Shown one piece after another: positions 23,536-31,557 of a DNA stretch of 32,392 bases; within the stretch, counting starts at the first letter, position 1, and each line of letters begins with the position of its first letter. This DNA comes from an uncultured Pseudanabaenaceae cyanobacterium. Its GTDB lineage: Bacteria > Cyanobacteriota > Cyanobacteriia > PCC-9006 > JAAUQQ01. The notes below the pieces were generated by a model that was not told the DNA's origin, searched no databases, and saw nothing but the letters and a program-made list of their open reading frames with translations. The translations under genes and the position numbers were made by a program. Location of the stretch: the NCBI GenBank assembly GCA_938017515.1, contig CALIJJ010000282.1, positions 1 through 32,392 on the forward strand, written 5' to 3'.

Positions 23536-23832
23536 CGGGCTGTCTTTCCATGTTAGGAAGGCATGGTGATTTGTGGAAATTTTCTTCTGCTTAAATCGGA
23601 TCAACGCCATGATTTCAAGCCAGTACCTCCGTAATTTCCCCTGATCCCTAGGGAGTTATGCTGAGCGAAACGATCAAAATTTGCAAATCCCGCCCAAAAA
23701 GAGGCGAGATATTCCCTGCAAAAATACCTCTATCGATACAGAACTCAAGGAATCTTTTGCCAGAAGATAAAGCCAATCAGCGTCCTTTCTCCAATTTAGT
23801 CAGTGCGGTATTAGCATAGGAACAAATCTAGA

Positions 23833-24129
23833 TTGAAAATAGAGCTGAGGTTCAGCACGCAGCCGAGCCTATCGGACCAGCTGCGAGGGTGCTTCCTCAA
23901 ATGTGTGGAGGATGGAAAGGTGAATGGTGGAAATGAACAACGCACGGAATTGATGGCGATGGCCTGCTACCTCATGGGGCAGGTTGACGGCTTATCGGTC
24001 GTCACGGGTCGGCACATTGTGGATTCCCACAATGCGGGTCGGCAGCCCACAGAACTTGGCGTTCAGCGGCTGTATCGCCGCTACAGAACGATGCAGGAAC
24101 GCAACTCAGACGAAGCAGCGGAAGGCTAG
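23833..24129 (+). CDS. Hypothetical protein, about 98 residues
   Basis: A soluble small protein with a mixed charged composition. LTDQLRG-like opening (SLSDQLRGCFLKCVEDG), a central ELMAMACYLMGQVDGL helix and a basic C-terminus (QRLYRRYRTMQERN). No family recognised. The frame begins with TTG at 23833; no ribosome site decides the start, and GTG codons inside (for example in CVEDGKV) are alternatives. The composition looks coding rather than random, but confidence is limited. It lies alone between DUF4399 (divergent) and a small - strand gene. Confidence 0.5.
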   Translation: MKIELRFSTQPSLSDQLRGCFLKCVEDGKVNGGNEQRTELMAMACYLMGQVDGLSVVTGRHIVDSHNAGRQPTELGVQRLYRRYRTMQERNSDEAAEG

Positions 24130-24228
24130 ACGTTCTGAGTTCGCGCCCTAGTCATGGCAAGTTTCAGAATTTTAGCCCTGACGAGCGCTGTCAACCTTTC
24201 AGTACGGGTAGGCGCTGTCAACCATGGC

Positions 24229-24459
24229 TTATCGCTCCCGGGATGCGTCTAAAGATGTAGGTCTCAGTTTCGGGTGAGCATCATCCAGTTTTTCAGCGGG
24301 TTCTGGTGGATGTTCAGCAAATTTGCCGATGGCAAAAAGCAGTTTAGAGATGGCGACTTTGGTCTGGGGCGAGATCGTTTCCGGCTCTAACATCGGAAGG
24401 ATGTCCGCAATCGATTCTGAGAGCTGGCGAACGAGCTTTTCTGCAAGCGATGTATTCAT
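24229..24459 (-). CDS. Hypothetical helical protein downstream of bioB
   Basis: A 76-residue product beginning MNTSLAEKLVRQLSESIADIL, with amphipathic helices and a Pro-rich charged C-terminus. No family recognised. The frame extends to a TTG at 24471, but the ATG at 24459 is more likely. It starts 47 bases past the bioB stop on the same strand, so it may share the bioB transcript. Nothing ties it to biotin synthesis otherwise. Confidence 0.55.
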   Translation of the reverse strand: MNTSLAEKLVRQLSESIADILPMLEPETISPQTKVAISKLLFAIGKFAEHPPEPAEKLDDAHPKLRPTSLDASRER

Positions 24460-24506
24460 AGTCTTGAACAAGCTAACATCTGGAACGAGTTAACACAGCA
24501 ACATTT

Positions 24507-25460
24507 TTAGGCGGTCGGTTGCAACGGTTGGACACCAATCTCCTTGAGCAGATCGCGATCGCGATCCCCGGACTGATTGTCCACAGTGAGGAGCTTTTCC
24601 CCGTAGAAAATTGAGTTTGCTCCCGCCATAAAGCACAGCACTTGAGCTTCCTGACTCAGGCTCTCCCGACCCGCACTCAAACGAACTTTGGTCTTCGGCA
24701 TTAAGATGCGAGCCGTCGCGCACATGCGCACCAATTCGAAGGGCTCAACCGTTTGCTGAGATTGCAGGGGTGTACCTTCAACTCCGACCAGGGCATTAAT
24801 CGGAACGCTCTCGGGGTGAGGCGTCATCGTTGCGAGGATTTCTAACATCCGGGCGCGATCGCGCAAACTCTCCCCCAGACCAATGATGCCACCACAACAA
24901 AGCGTGATCCCAGCCTTGCGAACCCGCTCTAAGGTCTGGAGGCGATCGCCATAGGTGCGGGTACTAATCACCTGGTCGTAATACTCTGGCCCTGTATCTA
25001 AATTATGGTTATAGGCCGTGAGACCCGCATCCGCCAAACGCTCGGCCTGAGAATCATTCAGCATCCCCGCCGTCACACAGGCTTCCATACCCATCTGGCG
25101 CACTCCCTTGACCATATCCACCATGTCGTCAAAGGCTTTGCCATCGCGAATTTCACGCCAAGCCCAGCCCATGCAAAAACGAGAGGCCCCAGCCGCCTTG
25201 GCTTGCGCTGCCTTACCCAAGACCGCCGCGACATCCATGATCGGCTCAGCTTTCACAGGCGTTTCGTGGTGAGCGGATTGAGCGCAGTAGCCACAGTCCT
25301 CCCCGCAGCCCCCCGTCTTGACGCTAAGCAGTGTCGCAAGCTGAATATCGTGACTATTGTGCTCACGGTGGACCGTCTGCGCTTCATAGACCAGATCCAG
25401 GAGCGGCTTTTGCAGCAGATCTAGGATTTCTTCCGTGGTCCAGTCATAGCGTTCGGCCAT
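24507..25460 (-). CDS. bioB: Biotin synthase
   Basis: A radical-SAM enzyme that inserts sulfur into dethiobiotin, the last step of biotin synthesis. The CxxxCxxC of the [4Fe-4S] cluster is [10 protein letters not shown] (Cys52, Cys56, Cys59). Further family motifs follow: [39 protein letters not shown], and the late [12 protein letters not shown] with the Arg of the [2Fe-2S] site, then [11 protein letters not shown]. Length (317) is normal. The ATG at 25460 has GGAGAG upstream. No other bio genes are in the window. Confident by motif order. Confidence 0.96.
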   Translation of the reverse strand: MAERYDWTTEEILDLLQKPLLDLVYEAQTVHREHNSHDIQLATLLSVKTGGCGEDCGYCAQSAHHETPVKAEPIMDVAAVLGKAAQAKAAGASRFCMGWAWREIRDGKAFDDMVDMVKGVRQMGMEACVTAGMLNDSQAERLADAGLTAYNHNLDTGPEYYDQVISTRTYGDRLQTLERVRKAGITLCCGGIIGLGESLRDRARMLEILATMTPHPESVPINALVGVEGTPLQSQQTVEPFELVRMCATARILMPKTKVRLSAGRESLSQEAQVLCFMAGANSIFYGEKLLTVDNQSGDRDRDLLKEIGVQPLQPTA

Positions 25461-25521
25461 GGGCTTCTCTCCGATGGAATGGTTAGAACCAGTAAATCTT
25501 TAAATCGATCCATTTGATAGA

Positions 25522-25551
25522 TTGATCTTTTTAGTACATAAGAACTATAAT
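25522..25551 (+). promoter_or_regulatory. Sigma70-type promoter candidate for the 25806 gene pair
   Basis: TTGATC (25522-25527) and a perfect TATAAT (25546-25551) are 18 bases apart on the + strand, in the gap divergent from bioB. Transcription would start near 25558 and give a leader of about 250 nt before the ATG at 25806. Confidence 0.55.
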
Positions 25552-25571
25552 GATTTGGAGCACCGCCCCAA

Positions 25572-25632
25572 AGACATTCCACCTAACGTCAGTGTTGGAA
25601 ACAGAACTGTTCCAGAGTTAGGAGTGTGGTCT
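25572..25632 (+). ncRNA. Structured 5' leader hairpin candidate
   Basis: Nested inverted repeats: AGA/TCT, CCAC/GTGG, CTAAC/GTTAG and TTGGAA/TTCCA-G form an interrupted long stem of about 60 nt just after the predicted transcription start. A second small stem (CCTGA/TCAGG, 25711-25733) follows. It does not fit a riboswitch class that I can recognise. Confidence 0.4.
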
Positions 25633-25805
25633 GTCGGCAGTGCGCTTGCTGGTTTGTTCCCAGGCTAGCCCTGGTTACAAACACCAAACCAATCTTTCAA
25701 AAAAATTGACCTGAAAACCCGCCCCCATCAGGCCCATACCGATTGCATGAGCAAGAGGAACTTAATACAACTGCTGATGTCCTAACAGAGCTGACGAGGA
25801 GTCCC

Positions 25806-26900
25806 ATGGAGAACCCGAGCACCCCACCGGAACGCAATCTTGCCCCCCATACACACCGGCCCCCCCATACACACCGGGAAAAGTCACCCCAGCCGCCTAA
25901 TCACCCAGACCGGATTGCCTCTGGTTTCCCCAGATCTTACGAACCCTTTGCGCAGCACTCTGCCAGTCATGGCACCGGGTCCGGAGGTACCGCCCAGACC
26001 CACGCCAATCCGGCATCTCATCCCCAGGCCAGCCCTCAGCCCTATGATGAATCGCTAGGCGCTTCTTCTCCTCAAGCACCTGGACTCACGCCACCGGATC
26101 ATGGCTATGCAACAAGCCCGCCCCCCTTTCAGGGGGCAATGCCCGATCAGAACCAGGGGTCAGCACTAAACCGTCAAGGCATTCCGTATTATCCCTCTCC
26201 CCAGAACGCTGGCCGTGGCAATCCGACACCTTCACCCACGCCCTATTCCTCTGCTGATTATCAACCCGCCTATCGTCAGCCTGACAACACAGCGCCAAAG
26301 GTGCAGGGTCAGGGTCAAGCAACTTCCCAGCGGCGCAGTGCCTCGACTCGCAATCTGACCAATCATCCGGCCCCGGTTCGTAATGCCCCCCTTGATGCCC
26401 AGGATCGTCTGCTCCAGGAACGTCGCCTGAGCGCAGCGGGCAAACCGGTCGTTCGATCGCCCGCTCACAGGTACGTCGATGATGACGAGTTCGTTCCCTA
26501 CTTCCGGGCGCAAGAACCCTATCGTCCCCAGCACACGGACTATCGATTTTGGGTCTTGGGAGGTGTACTCCTCGTTGGACTGACCGTGTTGATTGAGCCC
26601 ACCCGTGTTATTTCCAGCATTGTGAAAACGCAGGAATACGACTGTCAGGAAGTCGTGCAGCCCCAGTCGGTGCTCTCGCGGGAGCGACTGACGAAGCTGT
26701 TGTCGATTCCTGAGCGGGCTTCCAAGGAGCAGGTGCGACAAGTCATTCAAGAACCCTACTGCCTCATGCCCAGTATCAAAATTCGAGCTGGAGTCTCAGC
26801 GGTGCGCGAAGCCTATCCCCTGGAGTCGGATCCCGACACTTGGGTTGTCATGCTGTACGAAGGAGATGAATATGCAGGCTATCGATTCAATGTTCGATAA
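25806..26900 (+). CDS. Pro-rich single-span membrane protein, unknown
   Basis: About 364 residues. The first 240 are low complexity, rich in Pro, Gln, Ser, His and Asn (PHTHRPPHTHRE, NPTPSPTPYSS), probably disordered and cytoplasmic or exported. One membrane helix (WVLGGVLLVGLTVLI) precedes a compact C-terminal domain of about 110 residues with two cysteines (EYDCQEVV; EPYCLMPSI), ending EGDEYAGYRFNVR. The C-terminal domain looks conserved-type and globular; I do not know the family. The frame is open from TTG 25743, but ATG 25806 has GAGGAG just before it. It overlaps the next gene by 29 bases, so the two are translationally coupled. Confidence 0.72.
   Translation: MENPSTPPERNLAPHTHRPPHTHREKSPQPPNHPDRIASGFPRSYEPFAQHSASHGTGSGGTAQTHANPASHPQASPQPYDESLGASSPQAPGLTPPDHGYATSPPPFQGAMPDQNQGSALNRQGIPYYPSPQNAGRGNPTPSPTPYSSADYQPAYRQPDNTAPKVQGQGQATSQRRSASTRNLTNHPAPVRNAPLDAQDRLLQERRLSAAGKPVVRSPAHRYVDDDEFVPYFRAQEPYRPQHTDYRFWVLGGVLLVGLTVLIEPTRVISSIVKTQEYDCQEVVQPQSVLSRERLTKLLSIPERASKEQVRQVIQEPYCLMPSIKIRAGVSAVREAYPLESDPDTWVVMLYEGDEYAGYRFNVR
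25843..25878. repeat. 18-bp in-frame tandem duplication
   Basis: CCCCCCATACACACCGGC and CCCCCCATACACACCGGG encode the repeated PHTHRP/PHTHRE hexapeptide in the disordered N-terminal part of the 25806 gene. Confidence 0.93.
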
Positions 26901-27414
26901 GGTGCGGGGCCATTTTTCCCTCGGACAGATAGAAGAACAAAATCTGGTCCCTACACTGGTAAAAGCTGGGCTATTGGTGAGTGCGATCGCGGCCATCGTC
27001 TTGGCACGTAATTGGTGGATTGAACAAACCATGCCGCCACCACGCCAAGTCAAAATCCAGCAAACCTGGGAGCTAGAGCCAGGACAGCGCATTGCGGACT
27101 ATCGCATCATCGGTGGCTTAGGAGATGTGTCTTTGGCCCTGGGAGGCGGCAGCGTCCGTGCCCCCTTTGCGGGGGAAGTCTATCCCTATCAGGAACGATG
27201 TGTCCTATTTTCGAGCCCAGAAGTCCCTGCCTATATGTTTCGCTTCTGTGGACTTCGGCGGGTAGCCTTTGGGGAAATTCGCCAAGGTGGAACGATTGGG
27301 CGGGCGCGATCGCTCCACTTTGCGACGCTACGCAAACAACCCGATGGAAGTTGGGCCATTGTGGAGCCCGCCCGAGATATTTTGGAGAAAATTTTAGCGC
27401 CTGGTAAGAGCTGA
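26872..27414 (+). CDS. Membrane-anchored protein with beta-barrel-like C-terminal domain, unknown
   Basis: About 180 residues: a short N-terminal part (MQAIDSMFDKVRGHFSLG), one membrane helix (LVKAGLLVSAIAAIVLA), then a soluble domain with GGGSVRAPFAGEVYPY and FGEIRQGGTIGRARSLHFATLR. The VRAPFAGEV step resembles the biotinyl/lipoyl or M23 barrel hairpin, but the catalytic residues of M23 are not seen. The ATG at 26872 has AAGGAG at 26860-26865 and overlaps the upstream gene by 29 bases; ATG 26866 is an option. With the previous gene it forms a two-gene unit of single-span proteins, possibly a complex. Family not recognised. Confidence 0.75.
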   Translation: MQAIDSMFDKVRGHFSLGQIEEQNLVPTLVKAGLLVSAIAAIVLARNWWIEQTMPPPRQVKIQQTWELEPGQRIADYRIIGGLGDVSLALGGGSVRAPFAGEVYPYQERCVLFSSPEVPAYMFRFCGLRRVAFGEIRQGGTIGRARSLHFATLRKQPDGSWAIVEPARDILEKILAPGKS

Positions 27415-27453
27415 ATTCCCCTTGAGGCAATTATTTGAGCGCTTTATCGAGGG

Positions 27454-27481
27454 TTGACCTTAACGTTAAGTCTTAGATAAG
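27454..27481 (+). promoter_or_regulatory. Promoter and palindrome candidate for ahcY
   Basis: TTGACC (27454-27459) and GATAAG (27476-27481) are 16 bases apart. Between them lies the perfect 12-bp palindrome CTTAACGTTAAG (27459-27470), a possible operator. The leader to the ahcY ATG would be about 230 nt. An ORF of 68 codons in it (27490-27696) has no sensible product. Confidence 0.35.
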
Positions 27482-27626
27482 TCTGCTGAATGATGGGTCG
27501 CACACTTGTGCCGATTGCCAAAGAAACGACTATGATGATGTACGTGATTAAGTCGCGTGAGCTACTTACAGTACGTAACGCTTACGGTTGTGTTAATCAC
27601 TGCAAGGAACACCGAAGCCTCGGTTC

Positions 27627-27691
27627 ATTCCCGTGCAACCCTTTGCATATCCTTGTGCGATCCTTTGCACAATCCTATGCAACCCATTGCA
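27627..27691. repeat. Phased array of six 10-12 bp units in the ahcY leader
   Basis: Units ATTCCCGTGCA, ACCCTTTGCAT, ATCCTTGTGCG, ATCCTTTGCAC, AATCCTATGCA and ACCCATTGCA share the core CCYWTGCA, repeated every 10-12 bases, about one helical turn. The array ends 24 bases before the ahcY start codon and just before its AGAGGAA ribosome site (27703-27709). Confidence 0.8.
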
Positions 27692-27714
27692 AATGAACTT
27701 TTAGAGGAACTTCG

Positions 27715-29115
27715 ATGATTGCGAGCATTGAGCGCAAGCAGATTTCGGCTGATTATAAGGTCGCTGACATTTCTCTCGCGGAGTGGGGTCGTAAAGAGAT
27801 TGCGATCGCCGAGAGCGAAATGCCTGCTCTGATGACCATTCGCAAAAAGTATCAGGACAGCAAGCCCTTGGCAGGCGCCAAGATCATCGGCTGCATCCAC
27901 ATGACGATTCAGACAGCGGTTCTGATCGAGACCCTGCAAGCACTGGGTGCTGAGGTCCGCTGGTCTTCCTGCAACATCTTTTCGACCCAGGATCACGCTG
28001 CTGCTGCGATCGCCGCTGCGGGTACCCCTGTCTTTGCCTGGAAGGGTGAGACCGAAGAGGAATACATCTGGTGCCTGGAGCAAACCTGCTTTGCACCGGG
28101 TGGTGATGACCTTTGGGACGCCAACATGATTCTGGATGACGGTGGCGACCTCACCGGCCACATCCACGAGAAGTATCCCCAGATGCTGGCGACCATCCAC
28201 GGCGTCACCGAAGAAACCACCACAGGCGTTCACCGTCTGCTGGAGATGGTTGAGAGCGGCGAACTGAAGATTCCTGCGATCAACGTCAACGACTCCGTCA
28301 CCAAAGCCAAGAATGACAACAAGTATGGCTGCCGCCACAGCCTCAACGACGCAATCAAGCGTGGCACCGACCACTTGATGGCGGGTAAGAAGGCGTTGGT
28401 CATCGGCTACGGCGATGTGGGCAAGGGCTCTGCTGCGTCCCTCCGTCAGGAAGGCATGATCGTTAAGGTCTCTGAGTGTGATCCCATCTGTGCCATGCAG
28501 GCTTGCATGGACGGCTACGAAGTGGTTTCTCCCTACATCAACGGCGAGAACAAGGGCAACGCTGAGTGCATCAACACCGCTCTGCTGAGCAATACTGACC
28601 TCTTGGTCACCACCACCGGCAACGTCAATGTCTGCGACCAGTACATGCTGGCGGCGGTCAAGAAGGGGGCTGTGGTTTGCAACATTGGCCACTTCGACAA
28701 CGAAATCGACACCCAGTACACCCGCGACAACTGGCGCTGGGAAGAGGTTAAGCCTCAGGTCCATCAGGTTTATCGCTCTGATGACTCTGATGACTACATC
28801 ATTCTGTTGGCTGAGGGCCGCTTGGTTAACCTGGGCAACGCCACGGGTCATCCCTCCCGCATCATGGACGGTTCCTTCGCGAACCAGGTGCTAGCACAAA
28901 TCTTCCTCTATGAGCGCAAGTTTGCTGAGCTGCCTGCAGACGAGAAGCAAGCTGCCGTCACAGTGCAGGTGTTGCCGAAGCATCTTGATGAAGAAGTCGC
29001 GGCTTACATGGTTGAAGGCTTTGGTGGCGTGATCACGAAGCTGACTGAAACTCAGGCCAAGTACATCAATGTGCCCATGGCTGGTCCTTTCAAGTCTGAC
29101 GATTACAAGTACTAA
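27715..29115 (+). CDS. ahcY: Adenosylhomocysteinase (S-adenosylhomocysteine hydrolase)
   Basis: Hydrolyses S-adenosylhomocysteine to adenosine and homocysteine with bound NAD+, keeping methylation going. Seen in order: [92 protein letters not shown] with the catalytic Lys/Asp/His-type residues, the NAD loop [12 protein letters not shown], and [20 protein letters not shown]. The 466-residue length includes the [16 protein letters not shown] insertion of the long form. Start ATG 27715 with AGAGGAA upstream. The C-terminus ends KSDDYKY. Codons are notably biased toward C/T-ending optimal ones, as in a highly expressed gene. A strong terminator follows. A phased repeat array lies in the leader. 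Confidence 0.97.
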   Translation: MIASIERKQISADYKVADISLAEWGRKEIAIAESEMPALMTIRKKYQDSKPLAGAKIIGCIHMTIQTAVLIETLQALGAEVRWSSCNIFSTQDHAAAAIAAAGTPVFAWKGETEEEYIWCLEQTCFAPGGDDLWDANMILDDGGDLTGHIHEKYPQMLATIHGVTEETTTGVHRLLEMVESGELKIPAINVNDSVTKAKNDNKYGCRHSLNDAIKRGTDHLMAGKKALVIGYGDVGKGSAASLRQEGMIVKVSECDPICAMQACMDGYEVVSPYINGENKGNAECINTALLSNTDLLVTTTGNVNVCDQYMLAAVKKGAVVCNIGHFDNEIDTQYTRDNWRWEEVKPQVHQVYRSDDSDDYIILLAEGRLVNLGNATGHPSRIMDGSFANQVLAQIFLYERKFAELPADEKQAAVTVQVLPKHLDEEVAAYMVEGFGGVITKLTETQAKYINVPMAGPFKSDDYKY

Positions 29116-29158
29116 GGTTTGCCTAATTGAGTTGGTATCAGAGAGCTAGTACTACTTA

Positions 29159-29197
29159 AAAAAACTCCCCTGCTCGTGCCAAGCAGGGGAGTTTTTT
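29159..29197 (+). terminator. Strong intrinsic terminator of ahcY
   Basis: AAAAAACTCCCCTGCT (29159-29174) and AGCAGGGGAGTTTTTT (29182-29197) form a perfect 16-bp stem with a seven-base loop and a six-T run. Confidence 0.95.
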
Positions 29198-29591
29198 CAT
29201 TTTATAGTTTTTGAAGTTTAGAAAGTCAGCTTCCCTTTGCAAGCCATCCATATTTGCTGACATCTGTTGATTCAATCGCCACAGTAGCATCTTGGCTCTA
29301 AATCATACTGACAACTGAAAAAAGAAGAAAAGCACGCATGTTGTTCGTCTTGAAAGAGCAGAATCTGATGAATATAGCTGTTGCTTCGGAACCAAGAATA
29401 TGGGTGAGACTAGAATGCAAGAAGATCTGAGGATAACAGAGTCATCTGTTCATAAAAGACGAGAAAAGCTAGGAACTGATGACAAACACGACCTTACGAC
29501 ATCTAATACATTTAATAGCTCACATTGAGAAGTATCATAATCCTTACAGTGAGATCATGACTCGACAAGGGTTGTAAGGAGGTCCCGGTTT
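29198..29591. other. 394-bp AT-rich gap before the hybrid kinase
   Basis: No gene was found. A 30-codon frame at 29338 has no ribosome site and is not called. Near the right end, TCCTTACA (29541-29548) is a perfect complement of TGTAAGGA (29573-29580), which overlaps the AAGGAGG ribosome site (29576-29582) of the kinase gene. A CATAAT -10-like box sits at 29536-29541. Confidence 0.6.
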
Positions 29592-30746
29592 ATGAAAGCT
29601 GACATCCTTGTTGTGGACGATACGCCTGAGAATCTTCGTCTTTTAGAAGAAACCCTCAAGCAAAATCATTACGCTGTTCGCAGTGCAATTAACGGCAATC
29701 TTGCATTATTAGGGGCAAGGCTCGATAAGCCTGATCTCATTCTGCTAGATATCAATATGCCGGGAATGAACGGCTACGAGGTTTGCCAAGCCTTCAAGCA
29801 AGACCCTAACATTTGTGATATTCCAATTATTTTTTTGAGCGCTTCCCATGACTCTGTGAACAAGGTCAAGGCCTTTCAAGGTGGAGGCGTTGACTACATT
29901 TCTAAGCCCTTTCAGGTGGATGAGGTCCTTGCAAGAATTGAGCATCAGCTGACCATTCAGCGTCAACAGCAACAGATCCAAGAGCAGAATCAAGCGCTGG
30001 AAGAATCAAATCAGCGATTAGAAAATTTCGCTTCAACGGTGGCCCATGACTTGAAACAGCCCCTACAGAGCTTGATGCTGTCAGGAGGGATTCTCGAACG
30101 CCGCTATGGTTCAGAATCTGATGCCATGACTCAACGTCACTTGGCAAATATTAGCAAGGCTAGTGAATCAATGAATCAGCTCGTGCAAGGGCTGTTGGAT
30201 TTTTCTAAGGTGGGAGATGATACTGCAGAGTTTGAGCCCGTTGATATGAATCAAGTGCTGGAGCAAGTTCAAGGCAATCTCCAAGCTTTGATCGAGCGCA
30301 AGCAAGCAAAAATTACTGCTGCTACAACTAGCTTGCCTACGCTCCAAGCCCACCCCTTGCTGTTGGTACAACTCCTGCAAAACCTGATTGGTAATGGCTT
30401 GAAATTTCAGCGTGAAGATTCTCTTCCCGTTGTAGAGATCACGGCGACTCCTTGGAAAGAGATTTCAGAGACAGATTGCCCTGAGTTGTCTCGCTCAGAT
30501 TCTTTATCTTCTGGGTCTTGGCTGTTTGAGGTTCGAGACAATGGAATAGGGATTGACCAAGATAAATGTGGTGAGCTATTTGAGATTTTTAAGCGCCTAC
30601 ATTCCCGAGAAGAATATCCGGGTCATGGTATTGGCCTCTCAACATGTCAAAAGATTGTTGAGTATCATGGTGGTGATATTTGGATAAAATCTGAACCAGG
30701 CGTAGGAACCTCGGTCTACTTCATTCTTGAGAATACGCTCCAGTAA
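29592..30746 (+). CDS. Response regulator - histidine kinase hybrid
   Basis: The 384-residue cytosolic protein starts with a receiver domain (ILVVDDTPENLRLL; phospho-acceptor Asp53 in LLDINMPG; Ser83; Lys105 in YISKPF). A coiled-coil, Gln-rich helix (118-145) leads to the HisKA dimerisation helix, with His152 in AHDLKQPLQS, and the HATPase_c domain: N box (LLQNLIGNGLKF), G1 (VRDNGIGIDQ), F (FEIFKRL) and G2 (GHGIGLSTCQKIVEYHGG). The kinase has no sensor domain; its input must come through the receiver, so it is probably a middle step of a phosphorelay. The ATG at 29592 has AAGGAGG upstream. No dedicated partner gene is next to it. Confidence 0.92.
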   Translation: MKADILVVDDTPENLRLLEETLKQNHYAVRSAINGNLALLGARLDKPDLILLDINMPGMNGYEVCQAFKQDPNICDIPIIFLSASHDSVNKVKAFQGGGVDYISKPFQVDEVLARIEHQLTIQRQQQQIQEQNQALEESNQRLENFASTVAHDLKQPLQSLMLSGGILERRYGSESDAMTQRHLANISKASESMNQLVQGLLDFSKVGDDTAEFEPVDMNQVLEQVQGNLQALIERKQAKITAATTSLPTLQAHPLLLVQLLQNLIGNGLKFQREDSLPVVEITATPWKEISETDCPELSRSDSLSSGSWLFEVRDNGIGIDQDKCGELFEIFKRLHSREEYPGHGIGLSTCQKIVEYHGGDIWIKSEPGVGTSVYFILENTLQ

Positions 30747-30907
30747 AAGGGCTTGAGTCATAGATTGGCGAGTTCAGCATGTGAAAAATTGCATCATAGT
30801 GCCAATCATAGATTCGTTTCTTTGACGAGCACCACTCTTATTCGTTTCTTGACCCCTTTTGAACAGAGGAGGGTTGTATTTGAGAAGAGAGCCCGTCAGT
30901 GCTTTTT

Positions 30908-31528
30908 CTAACCTAAGTCAATTTCAGAAATATCAATTTCAGAGAAACTGAGTTCGTCAGTATCTCCATTCTCTAAATCATCTGCTTCCTGAATGAAACC
31001 GGCCTTGGGATGCTGAATAACATAGGGTAATGAAGCGCCTCGTAGGCCCTTGAGAACGCGTTTGGGTGTATCGTCAAACGCAACGAATAGGGGCAACACA
31101 TCATCCGCCCCATCGGTCAAGATATGTTTATAGCGTGGCGGTAAAACCCACTCATAGGTGTTGTGCAAAAGCACCTGGGTTTTGCGCCAGCGCCCCAGTA
31201 GATCAGAGAAGTCTTCGCCTGGACGATAGATGAAAATGAAGATTTCAACCCCAGTTTTAATCTTCCACTCAGGGTCACACATCAAAATGCCGATATCACA
31301 GGGAAGTTGGATAACCTCATTGCGATATCGGCTGACATTGTTGTCCAGTAAATCTTCGATGCGTATCCGAATCAGTGGCAAGGGAACGCCGATTAAGCTA
31401 TCGCTGGGTCGCCGCATGCTGGGCAACATCTCTAGATAGGGACGGAACTGCTTGAGAAGTTCAATGATGGCGTGGCGATCGCTATACTCCGCCAGCAACG
31501 CCTCATAGTGAGATGGCTTAATCGACAT
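30908..31528 (-). CDS. Conserved-type protein of unknown function, next to pilC
   Basis: A 206-residue soluble acidic protein. It begins MSIKPSHYEALLAEYSDRH and has a beta-rich middle (IRIRIEDLLDNN; VEIFIFIYRPGEDFSDLLGRW; YEWVLPPRYKHIL) and an acidic tail (LENGDTDELSFSEIDISEID). No known family is recognised. The ATG at 31528 follows AGGAG at some distance. It starts 29 bases after the pilC/gspF stop on the same strand, so it is probably co-transcribed with the type IV pilus gene; a pilus link is only inferred from that. Confidence 0.75.
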   Translation of the reverse strand: MSIKPSHYEALLAEYSDRHAIIELLKQFRPYLEMLPSMRRPSDSLIGVPLPLIRIRIEDLLDNNVSRYRNEVIQLPCDIGILMCDPEWKIKTGVEIFIFIYRPGEDFSDLLGRWRKTQVLLHNTYEWVLPPRYKHILTDGADDVLPLFVAFDDTPKRVLKGLRGASLPYVIQHPKAGFIQEADDLENGDTDELSFSEIDISEIDLG

Positions 31529-31557
31529 TCTGAGTGAATCGCTCCTATTTATCGACC

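Noticed and set aside
27571..27585. NtcA site (GTA-N8-TAC) before ahcY
   Set aside because: The nearest match has the wrong spacing (N9 or N5), so it does not meet the consensus.
27490..27714. SAH riboswitch in the ahcY leader
   Set aside because: A short hairpin with ACCGA/TCGGT is present, but I could not find the conserved core and pseudoknot of the known class. A covariance search would decide.
27625..28851. 408-codon open frame antisense to ahcY
   Set aside because: It is the mirror of a strongly biased gene (ahcY); its protein is Val/Asp/Leu-rich without a known motif and has no independent signals.
29338..29430. 30-codon ORF in the gap after ahcY
   Set aside because: No ribosome site, no recognisable product, and AT-rich sequence gives such frames by chance.
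4825..29600. CRISPR array
   Set aside because: The direct repeats are only 11-18 bp with no spacers between them, and no cas gene is present.
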